64,000 nucleotides of DNA from Ceratothoa steindachneri (taxonomy: Eukaryota > Arthropoda > Malacostraca > Isopoda > Cymothoidae): positions 96,501,413 through 96,565,412 of the forward strand of contig OZ018318.1 in the NCBI GenBank assembly GCA_963969495.1, read 5' to 3'. The notes under the pieces are model-generated. The model was not told the origin of the DNA. It ran no database searches and was given only the letters and a program-made list of their open reading frames with translations. Position numbers and translations under genes: made by a program. Below, in pieces: positions 10,080 to 21,257 of this stretch. The stretch's first letter is position 1. Each line of letters starts with the position of its first letter.

Positions 10080-13000
10080 GATCAGTTAAATTAAGTGTGA
10101 ACAGAGAAAAATGAAAGAGAGAGAATGATGTTTCCTTGCTCAGCAGGAGGTAAAGTTGAATATCATTAAATCTTTTTCCTTATCAGGTCAATTTAGGGGC
10201 AAATTCTCCAAAATGGTCGTTGTTTATGATCAACATTTTCCAAGTTTCCCTCGAAGATAAACTATGCTAATGAGAGAGAATTTAATGAAACCAGATTTAT
10301 CGCAGGGATGATGGATAAGTTTCTAATAAGCTATAGACATCATAACAAATATTTATTTAATGACATAAATTCAGTTTTTATATAAAGTTCAAATATGGCG
10401 ATAAAAAAAAAAAATTTAAAATCAAAATGAAATCCATGATCAAACTTTATAGGGCGCGGTGTATTGAGAGAACTTTGAAGTGCTGCTTCATGTCAAGAGA
10501 AATAATTCGAATGCAAATATGGATATGCGAGAGAACTTGCCTATCTAGCGAGCGCAACTTGATGAATGAATGATTAATTTTAAGCAAAGATGAGCGCTGG
10601 CCCTTGTTCGGCGGAACTCTGAGACAGAGGTACGTCCTCATGACACATTATTAAGTAGTAAATGTGCTTTAAAGGGCCTTTTAGAATAGATCACTTTCTT
10701 GCTACCCTGATGCATTTTTCCCAAAGTGGAGCCTTCTTTTAGTTGCTGATAGAATTATATAGGTCGAAATATATAGAGGATGATGTTGCCATTATCATCG
10801 GTTTGTTTTACCTGCAGCATTCTAATTTCGTCTTGACTGTAAGAGTCTGTTTCTAACGAGAATTTTCTAATCTCCGCTTTAGTTTTAAATGTGGATTCGA
10901 TACAGATTCTTTTCTTTAAAGGAGAACTTAGATATCAAGAAAACGATTTTTCTTCATATATTCATTCGCATGATAAAGAGTAGCGATATCTTCTACTTAA
11001 TATAATCGGTGCATCAATGTAGTCTCCCTCCACCCAATATTTAATTAGATCTTCTTAATTTCTGTCAGTAAGGCAGTATATAAATATATAATAAGATGTC
11101 AGGTTTTGTGGAAAGGTAAGGTTTTTATTACAAAAATCACTAGACGATTCAAGCGGCAGTATATTTTGCAAGGGTATAGATAAAGATAAACTTTCCTCTG
11201 CAGTTTTAAAAATTCACTCTACGTATATTGAAATATATATATACAGTACATGTGATTAAGATAGAGCATATTATGTTTCATTTTATTAACTGGATGTTTA
11301 TTTCTATTATTCAAAGACAAAGGCACTAGTTAAAATGGGATGGTACCTTAATTTTAAAATAATATAATTGTGATTTATACATTTGGATTGAAATTACGAA
11401 TGGAGAATGGGTATGCAGACAAAGGGTCCAAACGTCAACTACTATAAAAGGGATCATTTCTTTCCCACAAGTGCTCTAGCAAAAAAACAGGATTTTCTTC
11501 TTATAACGTATAATTGAAATAGAAATTTTTCCGCTTACGAATATCCTGGAATTACGTATTTAAGTATTAAGAGCTACCAATTCCAAAGATATTGGAGAGG
11601 GAAATTTCAAGGTAAAGTTCGCTAAACATTTATCTATTTGGCATCCTCTTTTTCGAAAACTTTAGAACCCGTAAAAGTTCTAGTCGAACATTCAATCAAC
11701 CTATATTGGAATTTCTCTAGCAATGCCTGAATAGCTTTCACTTGGAGAACTTTAATCCATTATGAGTCTTTCCAAATTAACCTTGAAAAGTTCTTAGAAT
11801 TATATGATTAGAAAAATTGAGAGATTTTGAAAGTTAGAGGTCTTTCTTTTAAATTGTCTTATAAATACCTGGTGTTATTATTCATAAGTAGATGAGTATA
11901 CACTTCAATTAGTTAATATAAATTAGGGAGAAGATGAAGTTTAATTGAATTTAGGAGATAGATTTCTAAAATTTTAAGCACAAAAAATTAATTTTTTGGT
12001 ACCTTCTAACTATGTAGAGCAAAACAACTTCCACAAACTTTACATTAAATTTGTTCAGTAAAAAAACAGTCCTTCATTTATAAAATGAGATATATTCAAG
12101 AAACTTGTGCATATTGCCATTTTCGTGGCTCTAGTTCATCTTACCTTTGAGCTACTAATATCTTACGAACTAGATCAAGAGTAACTATTATGTCTAAAAA
12201 AGAAACGTCATTTTTCGTTACATTTTCTATATTTAAATTTTTTCACTCTAGTTTATTTTCTGAGTCGTTTTGTCAGTAACATATTTTAAACAAACAGTAT
12301 CACATTTCTTTTTTTATTTCTCTTTTATTTATTTTCAGTGTGGTTTTAAAACCATTTTGCCCATAAGAATTTCTCAAGCTCATTAATAACTTTAATCCCT
12401 AAACTTTGAGCTAAATAATCCAATCGGAATATATATTTGATCTTCAAATGATATAGTAGCGTGGAAGAGCCAGGTCATTATGCCATCGCGAGTTTTAGTA
12501 AAATAAATGGAACTGGCTAAGCCACAAATGAATTTCTTTGATAAATTGGTATTTAAAACTAGAAAAACTTTATAATACACATAGCAGTTGCCTTTAATTC
12601 CTTTTCGATCATAATAGAGTGCTTCATAAAAAAGAAGTAAGTTTTTGCCTCTGGTAAAATCTTCTAGATTGCTTTACAATCCGATAATGTTATTTCACGA
12701 AAGTAATTCTTTGTATTATGTAGCTGAATGGTTATTTGCCTCCTTTCATTTTAGAACTTCGATCTAGTTCTTTATTCCAGTTAAAAAGAAGAAAAATCAA
12801 TTTCTTACATATAAGTATGTCCTTATCCAATATCAATCTAACAACTTAGCAATTAACTAATAACAAATTTGAATGTAAGTAGGAGCAAATAAAACTTCAT
12901 AATTAAAAATAGATTTATACCGTTAAAATACAATGAGGCCTTCCCTAACTTTCTATCAGGGATGGTTCCACAATGAGGTGATAGGTGTAGCATGGTAAAC

Positions 13001-13449
13001 CAAGCTGCAGCTTACATCTGGTCGATTGCCAGCCTCCCTGGTTCCAATATTCTCAATTGGATCTGCTGGTATATTTCATACATATATTTTTTAGTTCCTC
13101 CATCTTACCTACTTTTTTAATGATGCAAACATTCTGGATGAGAGACTATCGTTATTTTACATTTCTCACTTTTAATTAATAATGATAATAACACTGTGTA
13201 GCATGATTTTTGTCTTCGAGTAGCAAATGTTATTTTCAATTTGCTTTTGTATAGAATACTTGAAAAAACACCTATTTATTTCAAACTTTGCTTTTGTCTC
13301 CAGGATAATGATATTTATGTGAAATTTACCTATTCCCTTTTGGAAGAAAGTGGCAAATTTGAACTTTTATTTGGATAAAGTAGAAACAAAACGACATGAA
13401 ACAAAAATAGAATTCATTTATTCTAGAATTACATAAGTGAGACAATTAA
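10080..13449. other. 3.4 kb AT-rich stretch, no gene recognised
   Basis: The only open frames are short and carry no motif I recognise (for example 10447-10641 and 12392-12580 on the minus strand). There are no clear tandem repeats or TE termini. A GGTTCCAATA near 13050 vaguely recalls an RNA polymerase III B box but is not convincing. Confidence 0.45.
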
Positions 13450-15735
13450 AATAATAGGAATGAGTAGTTTTTCGTGATTTATGCTCATACTGTAAATAGA
13501 TTTCACGAATTTGCCCCAAAATATAGTCTTCCATCGGGTTTCACTATACGGACCTTGATAGCGGCGTTCAAATTCGAGTAGATGCTCGTAAAGCGCTTGC
13601 CAAACTTCTCAGAGTACGCTCCCTTGTTCTCCTAAAATTTATCAAGATGAGCGTCAAGAATATGGACTTTCAGGGACATCCTGCAACCTATATTGCCGTA
13701 GTTCCTCACCAAGTTCTCAACAAGCTTTACAGAGGTTTCGGCTTTTTGATTACATAGGAAGCTCAAAATCACTGCGATAAAGCTGCCCCATGCTGCTTTT
13801 TTCTCCTAGTGAGCTTCCTGGTGAAACTCCTTGCACTGCATGATTTTTTTTTTTCCTTGGATCGATGAAAACCCAGGCTTCAACCTATGCTGCAGATATC
13901 ATATGAAAGAAATTTTGGAGTTACTTGAAAGCTTCAGACCCTTTATCTAGAGTTCAGACGAATCGTTTTATAAGGCCCAATTTTAAGTACAGAGGAGGAA
14001 ACAGTACTTTTGGGGGTCCAAGATGGGCTCCCATTTGACCTTGTTTCTCACCACACTAAACTCGCTACTTTGTGGCCAATCCCGTTGATGGTAGTGTTCC
14101 GCGGTGTCCCTGTTATCCCAAATTCAATATAACAAGGAAACTTGGTAAAGCCGCCTTGGAGTCTCATAAAGAAGGCCACCATTTTGATGTCTCCGATAAC
14201 TTCCCAACCGGAAGCTTCATATTTTAATGCAACTAGCAAGTTCTTGACAGTGCTGTATTCCTCTTTGAGTTGGAACGAATGAGCAAGAGAAAGAGATGGA
14301 TACATGTTACCGTTATGAAGCAGCAATGATTTGAGGATCCTTGAGGAGTTGTCAATGAAGAGGTGCCACTCGTTGGGGTTAAAGGCGATATCAATTGCCT
14401 CAAACACTCCGGTCACATTGTGACAATTGCAAAGCTCATCTGAACGTGTAAAAAAGCTTGAAAAACACGGGTTATGCTTTCTCTCACCTGATATTTGTAC
14501 ACTGTCATCTGAAAAATGACACTTCTTGAGTTTAGAAGTTAAAAGTTCGGCATTGGACATTTGGTGACCAAAATCTCTGACAAGAACATTGAGATCTTGT
14601 TGGTTGTGGTAGTATGGGTTTCTATTTTCAGTTGCATCTGTGTAATCTAGATCAATGACTTCATCCTCTTCTTAACTGGTTTTCCTCTCAAAAACCTGCT
14701 CCTCTCTTTTTGGAGGAGTGGGTATGGAGAGCTCAGAACTGTGTGGTCCCAGCGCAATAGATGACTGAAAGTCTGGATATATGATAACAGGTGCATTTCT
14801 GAATGCTCAATGTTTGGAAGGGTTCACCAAAAAGAAAAAACAATTTCTTGAGTCTTCAGTTCATTCCCTTCAAATTTATAAGATTGCTTCCGGTGCTGTG
14901 AAGGCGTAAGTTCTAAACTTAGCTGGGGCTCGAAGGGGGAGCTGAAATCCTTGGTGTTTCTCACGAGAGGTATTGCTACCTCAAGTTAACATCGACAGGG
15001 CTGGGTGCTTCGAGGACTCGAAGGAGTAATCCGGCGCAGCTGCTTCAGAAGACAGCGGGGGCAGAGGCTTCCGTTTGACTGTGGATGCTTTACCGGCGAA
15101 AGAGTGTCCAGCTTTCGGCTGGATACAAATCGACTTGGAACGAAAGATGTCTTCTTGCGAGAGAGCCTTGTTTTTACTGCTGATCCAAGGCAGCTAAGGG
15201 GTTTTAATATGGAGAGTCTTTTCATGCGGGAGATATGGAATGACTCCCATTTTGGAGAAATCCCAGGGGGCAGCTGAGGCGCCAAACTGTCGGCGATAAA
15301 CAATTATTTTACCCTTCTCTCTATTTCTGCCGGGGAAACTGCTGGAATTTACGACCGCGTAAGGGAGGTTCTCCACATATTACTTGGATCGTACGATTAG
15401 AGAAGAGCAATCTAGGCTTAATTCACCATGTGATTCCTGGCCTCATTGGGTCTTGCTAACCACGAGTCTTCCAGCAAGTGTTAAGCATTGCAAAGAAGGG
15501 AAAAAGGGGCTACCTATACAATATATTACCTTCCAGAGTTTGGAGAGCTTGCAAGTGAAATGAGATGCCGAAGATATGTCTTGATCTCCAACTGGCATGC
15601 CAAAATATGCCTTGTACGCCTCACACATTTTAATATATCTCTCTACAGAGTATTTTATTTTGCTCCTGTCTTAATAAATTCGCCGTAGACATAACAGAAT
15701 GCGTCTGTAGGATTCTTACAACTTCTTGATGCCAT
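13450..15735 (-). pseudogene. Decayed copy of a conserved protein family of unknown function
   Basis: The minus strand starts at an ATG (15735-15733) with MASRSCKNPTDAFCYVYGEF. After a frame change comes AYFGMPVGDQD...HFTC, a Cys/His-rich N-terminal module resembling a zinc-binding domain. The longest open piece (14560-14048, 170 residues) includes SNAELLTSKLKKC, NEWHLFIDNSSRILKSLLLH, YPSLSLAHSFQLKEE, GWEVIGDIKMVAFFMRLQGG and FTKFPCY. Further fragments downstream, in several frames, read NKVKWEP, CRMSLKVHILDAHLDKF, AYSEKFGKRF and a terminal SRKTTH. I recall proteins with this motif order as numerous uncharacterised predictions in arthropod genomes; that is memory, not a search. At least four frameshifts and stops are present. 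The part at 14980-15400 is GC-richer and does not fit the family; it may be an intron or insertion. Whether the family is host or mobile is unknown. Confidence 0.6.
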
Positions 15736-16896
15736 GTGTGGTTAATTGCTTTAACTCTCTTTGAAGCTTGAAGTCTAAACAATGCTATCAATCAAGGGGC
15801 ATTAGCAAATGAGATAGAACATAAAACAAAGACACCACTTTCAAATGGAAGTATATTATCAATTTTGTGGAAAATTTCTCATCTCAAATCTAAAAAAAGG
15901 TTTGCGTAAAATTCCATATCCCCCATCCCTGAGTAAAAGTCGAATTTAATCGAGTGAGGGGATTATTGAATTAACTTGATGCTATTGAAGGCCACAACTA
16001 TTCGTTAAATTAGACGGCTCAGATTCACTAATCTAACTTTCGGTTCGCATATTTCGAACCAAGTATCATCTTCAACCGGCCAAGGGAAGATACTTATAAA
16101 ACTGCAAATTTGCTATAGCAATTGCCATAAAAAATCTGATTTACGGACTGCTACTGGTATCATAATATTCCACATTAAGAACGAATGTACTTTCTCGAGC
16201 CTTTGGTCCACCTTGAAGAAAAGTTGTGACTACTTAGAAGGAATTATATTCCAAAATTCCACTCTTCATTTAATCTCTTTTTTACGAATAATCGCATAAC
16301 TAATGTTTCTTTTTAAAAAGCGTAATCAGACAACTCTCATTTTTTGAAAATTTTATTTTCACTAATATTAAATATATTCGATGGAATTTGAAAAAAGAAG
16401 ACTGCCGCTCATATGCAGGATTCTCAATAAAACTCTTCAGCCAAGGGCTAATCACAACAATACAGAAAATACTACTTTTTACTGGACTGTTTATTAATTA
16501 TTTAAGTTATATCGATCTATCTTAAAATCTAAGCTCTTTCAGAAGAGTCATCTTTTGTGGCTTACACTTTTCCTTTTTCTTCTTACATTACGTGTTACGT
16601 ACATCTTACGTCTTGAAAAAGTCAGAAGTAAAAGTATGTAGTAAGAGTAGAGTGGACAGTGTGTGTTAGAAAAAAAGTGGTGAAAAGAAATAATTGAGAG
16701 TTACAGTTGTGTGCTGGGTGACCAGCTATCTCCTTTCTTCTTATCACTGATTATTTTCCTTTGTTTTTCTACCTTCCTTAGTTGGGGGCACTCGCGCCTC
16801 TTTAGCACTTCTTTTTTTCTCAAGGTTCTATTATCGTTATGTTGCATATGTTTTTTATGTAGCTTAATTAAAATACTATTGCAAACAACTTCGATG
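15736..16896. other. Spacer with a Penelope-type 3' tail motif and the 3' trailer of element B
   Basis: No gene is seen. At 16037-16081 the minus strand carries TTGAAGATG, a 6-bp stem (GGTTCG/CGAACC with a 7-nt loop) and GAAAG, matching the hammerhead-like block at other Penelope tails here; no Penelope coding sequence is attached. The right part (about 16560-16896) is probably the 3' untranslated part of element B. Confidence 0.5.
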
Positions 16897-18650
16897 TTAC
16901 GTGATTATGGGAGCTGGTTCCCTTTCGCCGGGTTTCCTGCTCATGAAGTTGACCCTTTTCTTGTTTCTGTAGTCTAGTGGGATTTCTAGGAGTCTTCTAT
17001 CCTCTTCGTCTAATATGTTATTCAATTTATCCCACACCTGGCTGGCCCTCTTTTGTAGGGACACGTTAATAGCCAAGAAAGTTGATATTTTGGTATAGGT
17101 TCCTAATTATTTGTCCTTTCCGTCTTCTTGTGCCAGTGATGATGTATGTATACAGCGGGGTTTTGCATTCTCTGGATTTTCACAGCGTTTGAATTAAGAA
17201 GTCTGTTTAGAGGAACAGCTGAATATAGTAAGTTTGATCTGCATGTAGCATTTTAAACTTTGATTTTATTTTTATATTCAGCCACTTGACTTGGAACATC
17301 TTAGTGAGATGCCCCTTTGCCATGTTGATTCTATCCTTAATGTGCTTACCATAACCATTTCTTGTGATTTTTAGGTCTAGCACATTTCCCTCGTACGAAT
17401 ATCTGGATTTCTCTCTTTCCACCTGGACTCTGGATGTTTTCCTTCTACCTATAGGAATGATCGAGAACTTTTCAGTGTTCGTACTTATCTTCCACTTCCG
17501 TTCAAAGTCATTAATATTGCTCTTCCGTAGCTGTTATTTTGGCCATGTGTCGAGCATGTCTGTAACGGCTATTTGTGATTATGGTGTATCGACCGCTTAT
17601 GGATATACTCGTACATCGTTGTTTCGTATACTGGGCTAGATAGGTCCATCGTATAGATGCTGTACAGGATGGGACTTATGCAGCCCCCCTGTAGGAACCC
17701 CTGAGGGATTTCAAAAATCGGCCCTCGTGCCCCTCTATTGAGATATATGTTGTTTGGATAGTGGTAGCTGTAACCCTTTTATCGTGAAATTGGGGCCTAT
17801 CCTCCAAAAATTATCAAAGGCTTAACGGACGTCCCTCAATACTAAGTCAGTGTAGCTTTTCTTGTCTTTTGCCTTTGCTATGTTTTCAACTAGGACTGCC
17901 AGCGCTTTTCAGTACTTTCTCCTTTTTGAAAACCATGCTGGTGCTGTGGTATTAATGATCTTTCTTCGAGATTATTCTTCCATCTTTTGTTGATAATCCT
18001 TTCCACTAGCTTAGCTAGTGTTTCTCGTAACGGTATGGGCCTGAAATTTCCAGAGTGATTTCGCAGTTTACCAGGCTCTGGCAGCAATATAATTTTTCCT
18101 GTTTTTAATGAGTCAGGGGAGTAACCAGCGCTAATTGTAGCATTGAATATGGAGACTATTTTTTTCTATAACGGAATCCATTGCATGGACCAGATTCTCT
18201 CTGGTAATGCCCGAGTCTCCGGATGCACGCTGTTGGTGTTAATTAAAATATTTTTTTAACTCTGTGAGACTCGCTGGTGCCATACTTTGCTCCTCTAGTG
18301 TTCCGATAAAGGCACAATGGTTAGGGACTTTATCAAGGTGATGGCGTTGTAGTTCATCAAGCGCCATTTGCTCGTGTTCTCCATCGAAATCTTCATTTTC
18401 GTTCGGTGATATATCAAATACGCCGATCTACTGTTCACGTACTGTAGCTTCAATGTCCTGGGGCTCTTTTATTTTCATTCCATTTTGCTTTAATTCTAAT
18501 CCATATTTAGTACGCTTTTTTTCTATGATCAAGTTGATTTCATTTAGTATAATTACTTCCAGATCTTCTTTTAAAAAAGCATTAATTCATGAGTATCTTT
18601 TATTATTAAAGCTTGCGATATTGCGACTTATAATTTGTAAATTTTCTGAT
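16897..18650 (-). pseudogene. ORF2 of element B: truncated endonuclease and reverse transcriptase
   Basis: It begins with the endonuclease start (QIISRNIASFNNKRYS, then DLEVIILNEINL near 18540). It then jumps to the reverse transcriptase front, so the GDLN and SDH endonuclease motifs are missing, consistent with a several-hundred-bp internal deletion. Reverse transcriptase blocks: PEPGKLRNHSGNFRPIPL (about 18085-18030), QHQHGFQKGES, LRDVR-x-AFDNFW (about 17840) and a thumb ending KGHLTKMFQVKWLNIKIKSK (about 17310). The C-terminal tail ends at a TAA (16899-16897). Multiple stops and frameshifts. The catalytic x-x-DD box could not be located. Confidence 0.72.
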
Positions 18651-18719
18651 TAAATCCATTATATTGGGTCTTTTTCTTATTAACTTGATCTTTTTCTGCT
18701 TCTCTGATTTCCTTTCCTG

Positions 18720-19930
18720 AGGACGATTTTGCTCTTCTGCTCCGTTTTATCTTGAATTCTTCCTTCTGAACTGTGACATAGATGTTGGGGGATGCTCAGG
18801 TTGCCTCCGGTAAGTATTTTGATGAATTCCCGGTCTGAGTATTGGCCCTCAAACTCATACTTTATTAGCCTTTTTTAATTTCTTAAGCATTTCACTGTTG
18901 GTCTTTAGGAAGGGTCTCTCCCCTCAAGCCAAAAACTTTTCTCTAAACTCCTTTTGCTCTTCCTTATATGTAGGGATCTTAGTGGTGGTAGGCCCATTTG
19001 TGTCTTCTTGTATTTAATCTTGATCCGATGGAGTGGCTTTTTCGTATCTGCTATTTACTAAGGGTGGTTCTGTTCACATAGGATCAACTTTGTTTCTGCT
19101 CCTTTTCTCTTTTTGCTTTTGCACTTTTGGTTCTGCTGGGTCAGATGTTGACTCCTCTGACTGACTTTTAAGTTTTAGTTTAGAGCTTTCTGTATCTGTT
19201 GATGCTGTTTGTAGCGGATGTTATATTTTAATTCTCCTCCTCCCGTCTGGATTTTTCCTTCCTTTTCCTATTTCTTATTAATCTTTTGGGGAGCAAGCCA
19301 TCTATAATGTACGGTAGTTCCCGTTGCAGTTTGGAAATTTCTTGTTTAAGGTGTTGCATTCACGCCATGTGTGCGTTTTACTGCTACACGCGGAGCACCA
19401 TCTAATTTCTTTCATTCGGCAGTCTCTTTCGGCATGTTTCTCTAAAGCAAGGCAGTTAAAGCAGGTTTAAATGCTCATAAATTCTTCACTCTTCATCTGG
19501 TCCTGTGTGATTTTTAATTAAAAAGCTGAGAAGCCAATCTTTTTGGCTTTCATTGGCATACTAGTTTCTCTGAATATCAGTCTGAAAACATGTGTATATT
19601 CCGTGTTGTTACTTATGTTGTTAAATTTCATAACTTCTTTGACTTCAGCCTAACTTTGTGCTATCTTGATTTTCACTTTGATCTCTTCCGCATTCTGTTC
19701 CCCGATCTATGATTCAACTTGATGGCAGTAAATGGTTTTCTGAGCTTCTATTTGTGGGAATACTTTGCCCTCCAATCCGATTCCCTCTAATGCTTCCGCC
19801 GCTTTCTCCGATACCAGTTTATCAACATCTTTATCATATTGGCAAAGCGCAAAATATGATTTTGAGTAGTCACGAAGTCGTACCAAAACAATTCTTAGTT
19901 CGCCGTAAGTAACCTTGAAATCATTAGTTG
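18720..19930 (-). pseudogene. ORF1 (gag-like) of element B with two CCHC zinc knuckles
   Basis: Minus-strand reading with two stops gives a nucleic-acid-binding ORF1. It starts with RDYSKSYFALCQYDKDVDKL, followed by a helical region (AEEIKVKIKIAQS). Two zinc knuckles follow at about 19465-19385: C-FN-C-LALEK-H-AERD-C, then C-SA-C-SSKT-H-TWRE-C, a perfect CX2CX4HX4C. A Lys/Glu-rich tail follows. This is the ORF1 type of jockey-related LINEs; it coats element RNA. Element A shows no equivalent, so B is the fuller copy at its 5' end. Confidence 0.7.
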
Positions 19931-21151
19931 TTCGATCGTGTTTTTGCGCTCCCTTTCAGGCGCGCAAAGGGACCCGATTGGTATAGTCCATCTTATGTTT
20001 ATCCAAAGGAAAGAGGAAGAGTATAGGTAGATAAAGATTGCTGTTATTATTCGGTTATTGCCCTGATTATTCAGCTAGCAAGTCGGTTACCCTGCCTACC
20101 TGATTATCGCCTATCCCTAACAGGTTTCGCTCCCACCTAAGTCGAGGCCACCGCTCACACGGGTCTAAACCGTCACGAGCTAAGCTTCCAACTGCGCCGA
20201 GTTAGCCACCCAGTTCGGATATGGCTCCTGCTCGAATAGGTTCCTAGGGATACTTAAAGATTCCCTAAATGAACTTGACCTAAGAATGGTGTAAAATGAG
20301 AAAAGGTTTGTCCAGGCATGGAGTCTAGTCAGTGTCATGTTAAGCAGTCACTGTCTCTTCAAAACAACTTGTTCTTCTTCCAGGAAAAACGTGAGGAATC
20401 TCACTCTAAAGCTTGAAATGGATTGCTTGCGTGAAAACCTTGTTAAGAAAGATTTTTCGACATCAGCTATCTGATCCTTCTTACATATGCACGAAGTTTG
20501 GAATTTATAGAAACTTCTTTTAAATTATCGCTTATTCATTCGGTTTACTAAATGAACTTAAATCTGAATTCTTGAATAAGAAATCTTCAACTATCTATCC
20601 TTATCTTAATGTCCCTAAATATTTCAACTACTTGCTTTCCCTAAAAATAGATCTAATTAAGAGTGACCTTAGAGAAAAACTTTTTCAAATTATTAAAAAT
20701 TTAATGTCAGTTTCCTTTTCGATAACAACACACCCCACTTTACTGTGTATAAGTTCCATATTTTCACAAACAATTTCAAAGGAAATAATATAAGCAGCAT
20801 GATTCGCTTTCTGGAGTTAAATTTCTCTTCACACATGAGTGTTAGTTTCAGCACTAATATGTTCCTTACTCGTAAGGAAGCTTTTTCACTAGATACCATA
20901 TAATTAAGTTTTAAATTAAAAGAAATATTGATTATATATTTTTAAATTATTAGTAGAAAAGGTAGAGAATAGACTACAGGAATGTGCATTAGAGTCAAAC
21001 AGAACTTGTCTTCGTACCTTAAAGTGTGAATTCTTGCCTTCTCCTCAGAGACTCTGTCTTCATTAACGGCCGCAAAAATAGACCTAAAAGTAAAATAAAA
21101 GCAACAATCATACTTGAGCTGATCCATTTTATATTATATAATTCTTGCTAC
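19931..21151. other. Left flank of element D, no gene seen
   Basis: The first 350 bp are less AT-rich and may be the 5' leader of element B. The rest is plain AT-rich sequence with no motif. Confidence 0.45.
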
Positions 21152-21164
21152 CTTTCGTACGATA
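21152..21164. repeat. Target-site duplication of element D, 3' side
   Basis: CTTTCGTACGATA here and CTTTCGTACTATA at 27494-27506 match at 12 of 13 positions and directly flank the poly(A) end and the 5' end of element D. Confidence 0.85.
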
Positions 21165-21257
21165 TTTTTTTTTTTTTTTTTTTTTTAAGAGCTCATCTGG
21201 CGACTGCCTACTTGGGCATTATTCGCCGTATTAAAACTGGCCTAGTTCTAGGCTACT

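Larger units (their letters stand above)
16897..19930 (-). mobile_element. Element B: jockey/CR1-like LINE, second copy of the element A family
   Basis: A reverse-strand LINE with a gag-like ORF1 (19930 to about 18720) followed by ORF2 (about 18650-16897). It shares with element A the motif-A block (LRDV-x-x-AFDNFW versus LRDVAKAFDKVW) and the C-terminal block (QKRASQVWDKLNNILDEED versus QKRTTELWENIKNII), so the two belong to one family. Most of the endonuclease is deleted. Ends were not defined; no poly(A) tail or target duplication was visible. Confidence 0.7.

Noticed and set aside
13000..13080. Possible tRNA or SINE with GGTTCCAATA
   Set aside because: B box too weak and no arms could be folded.
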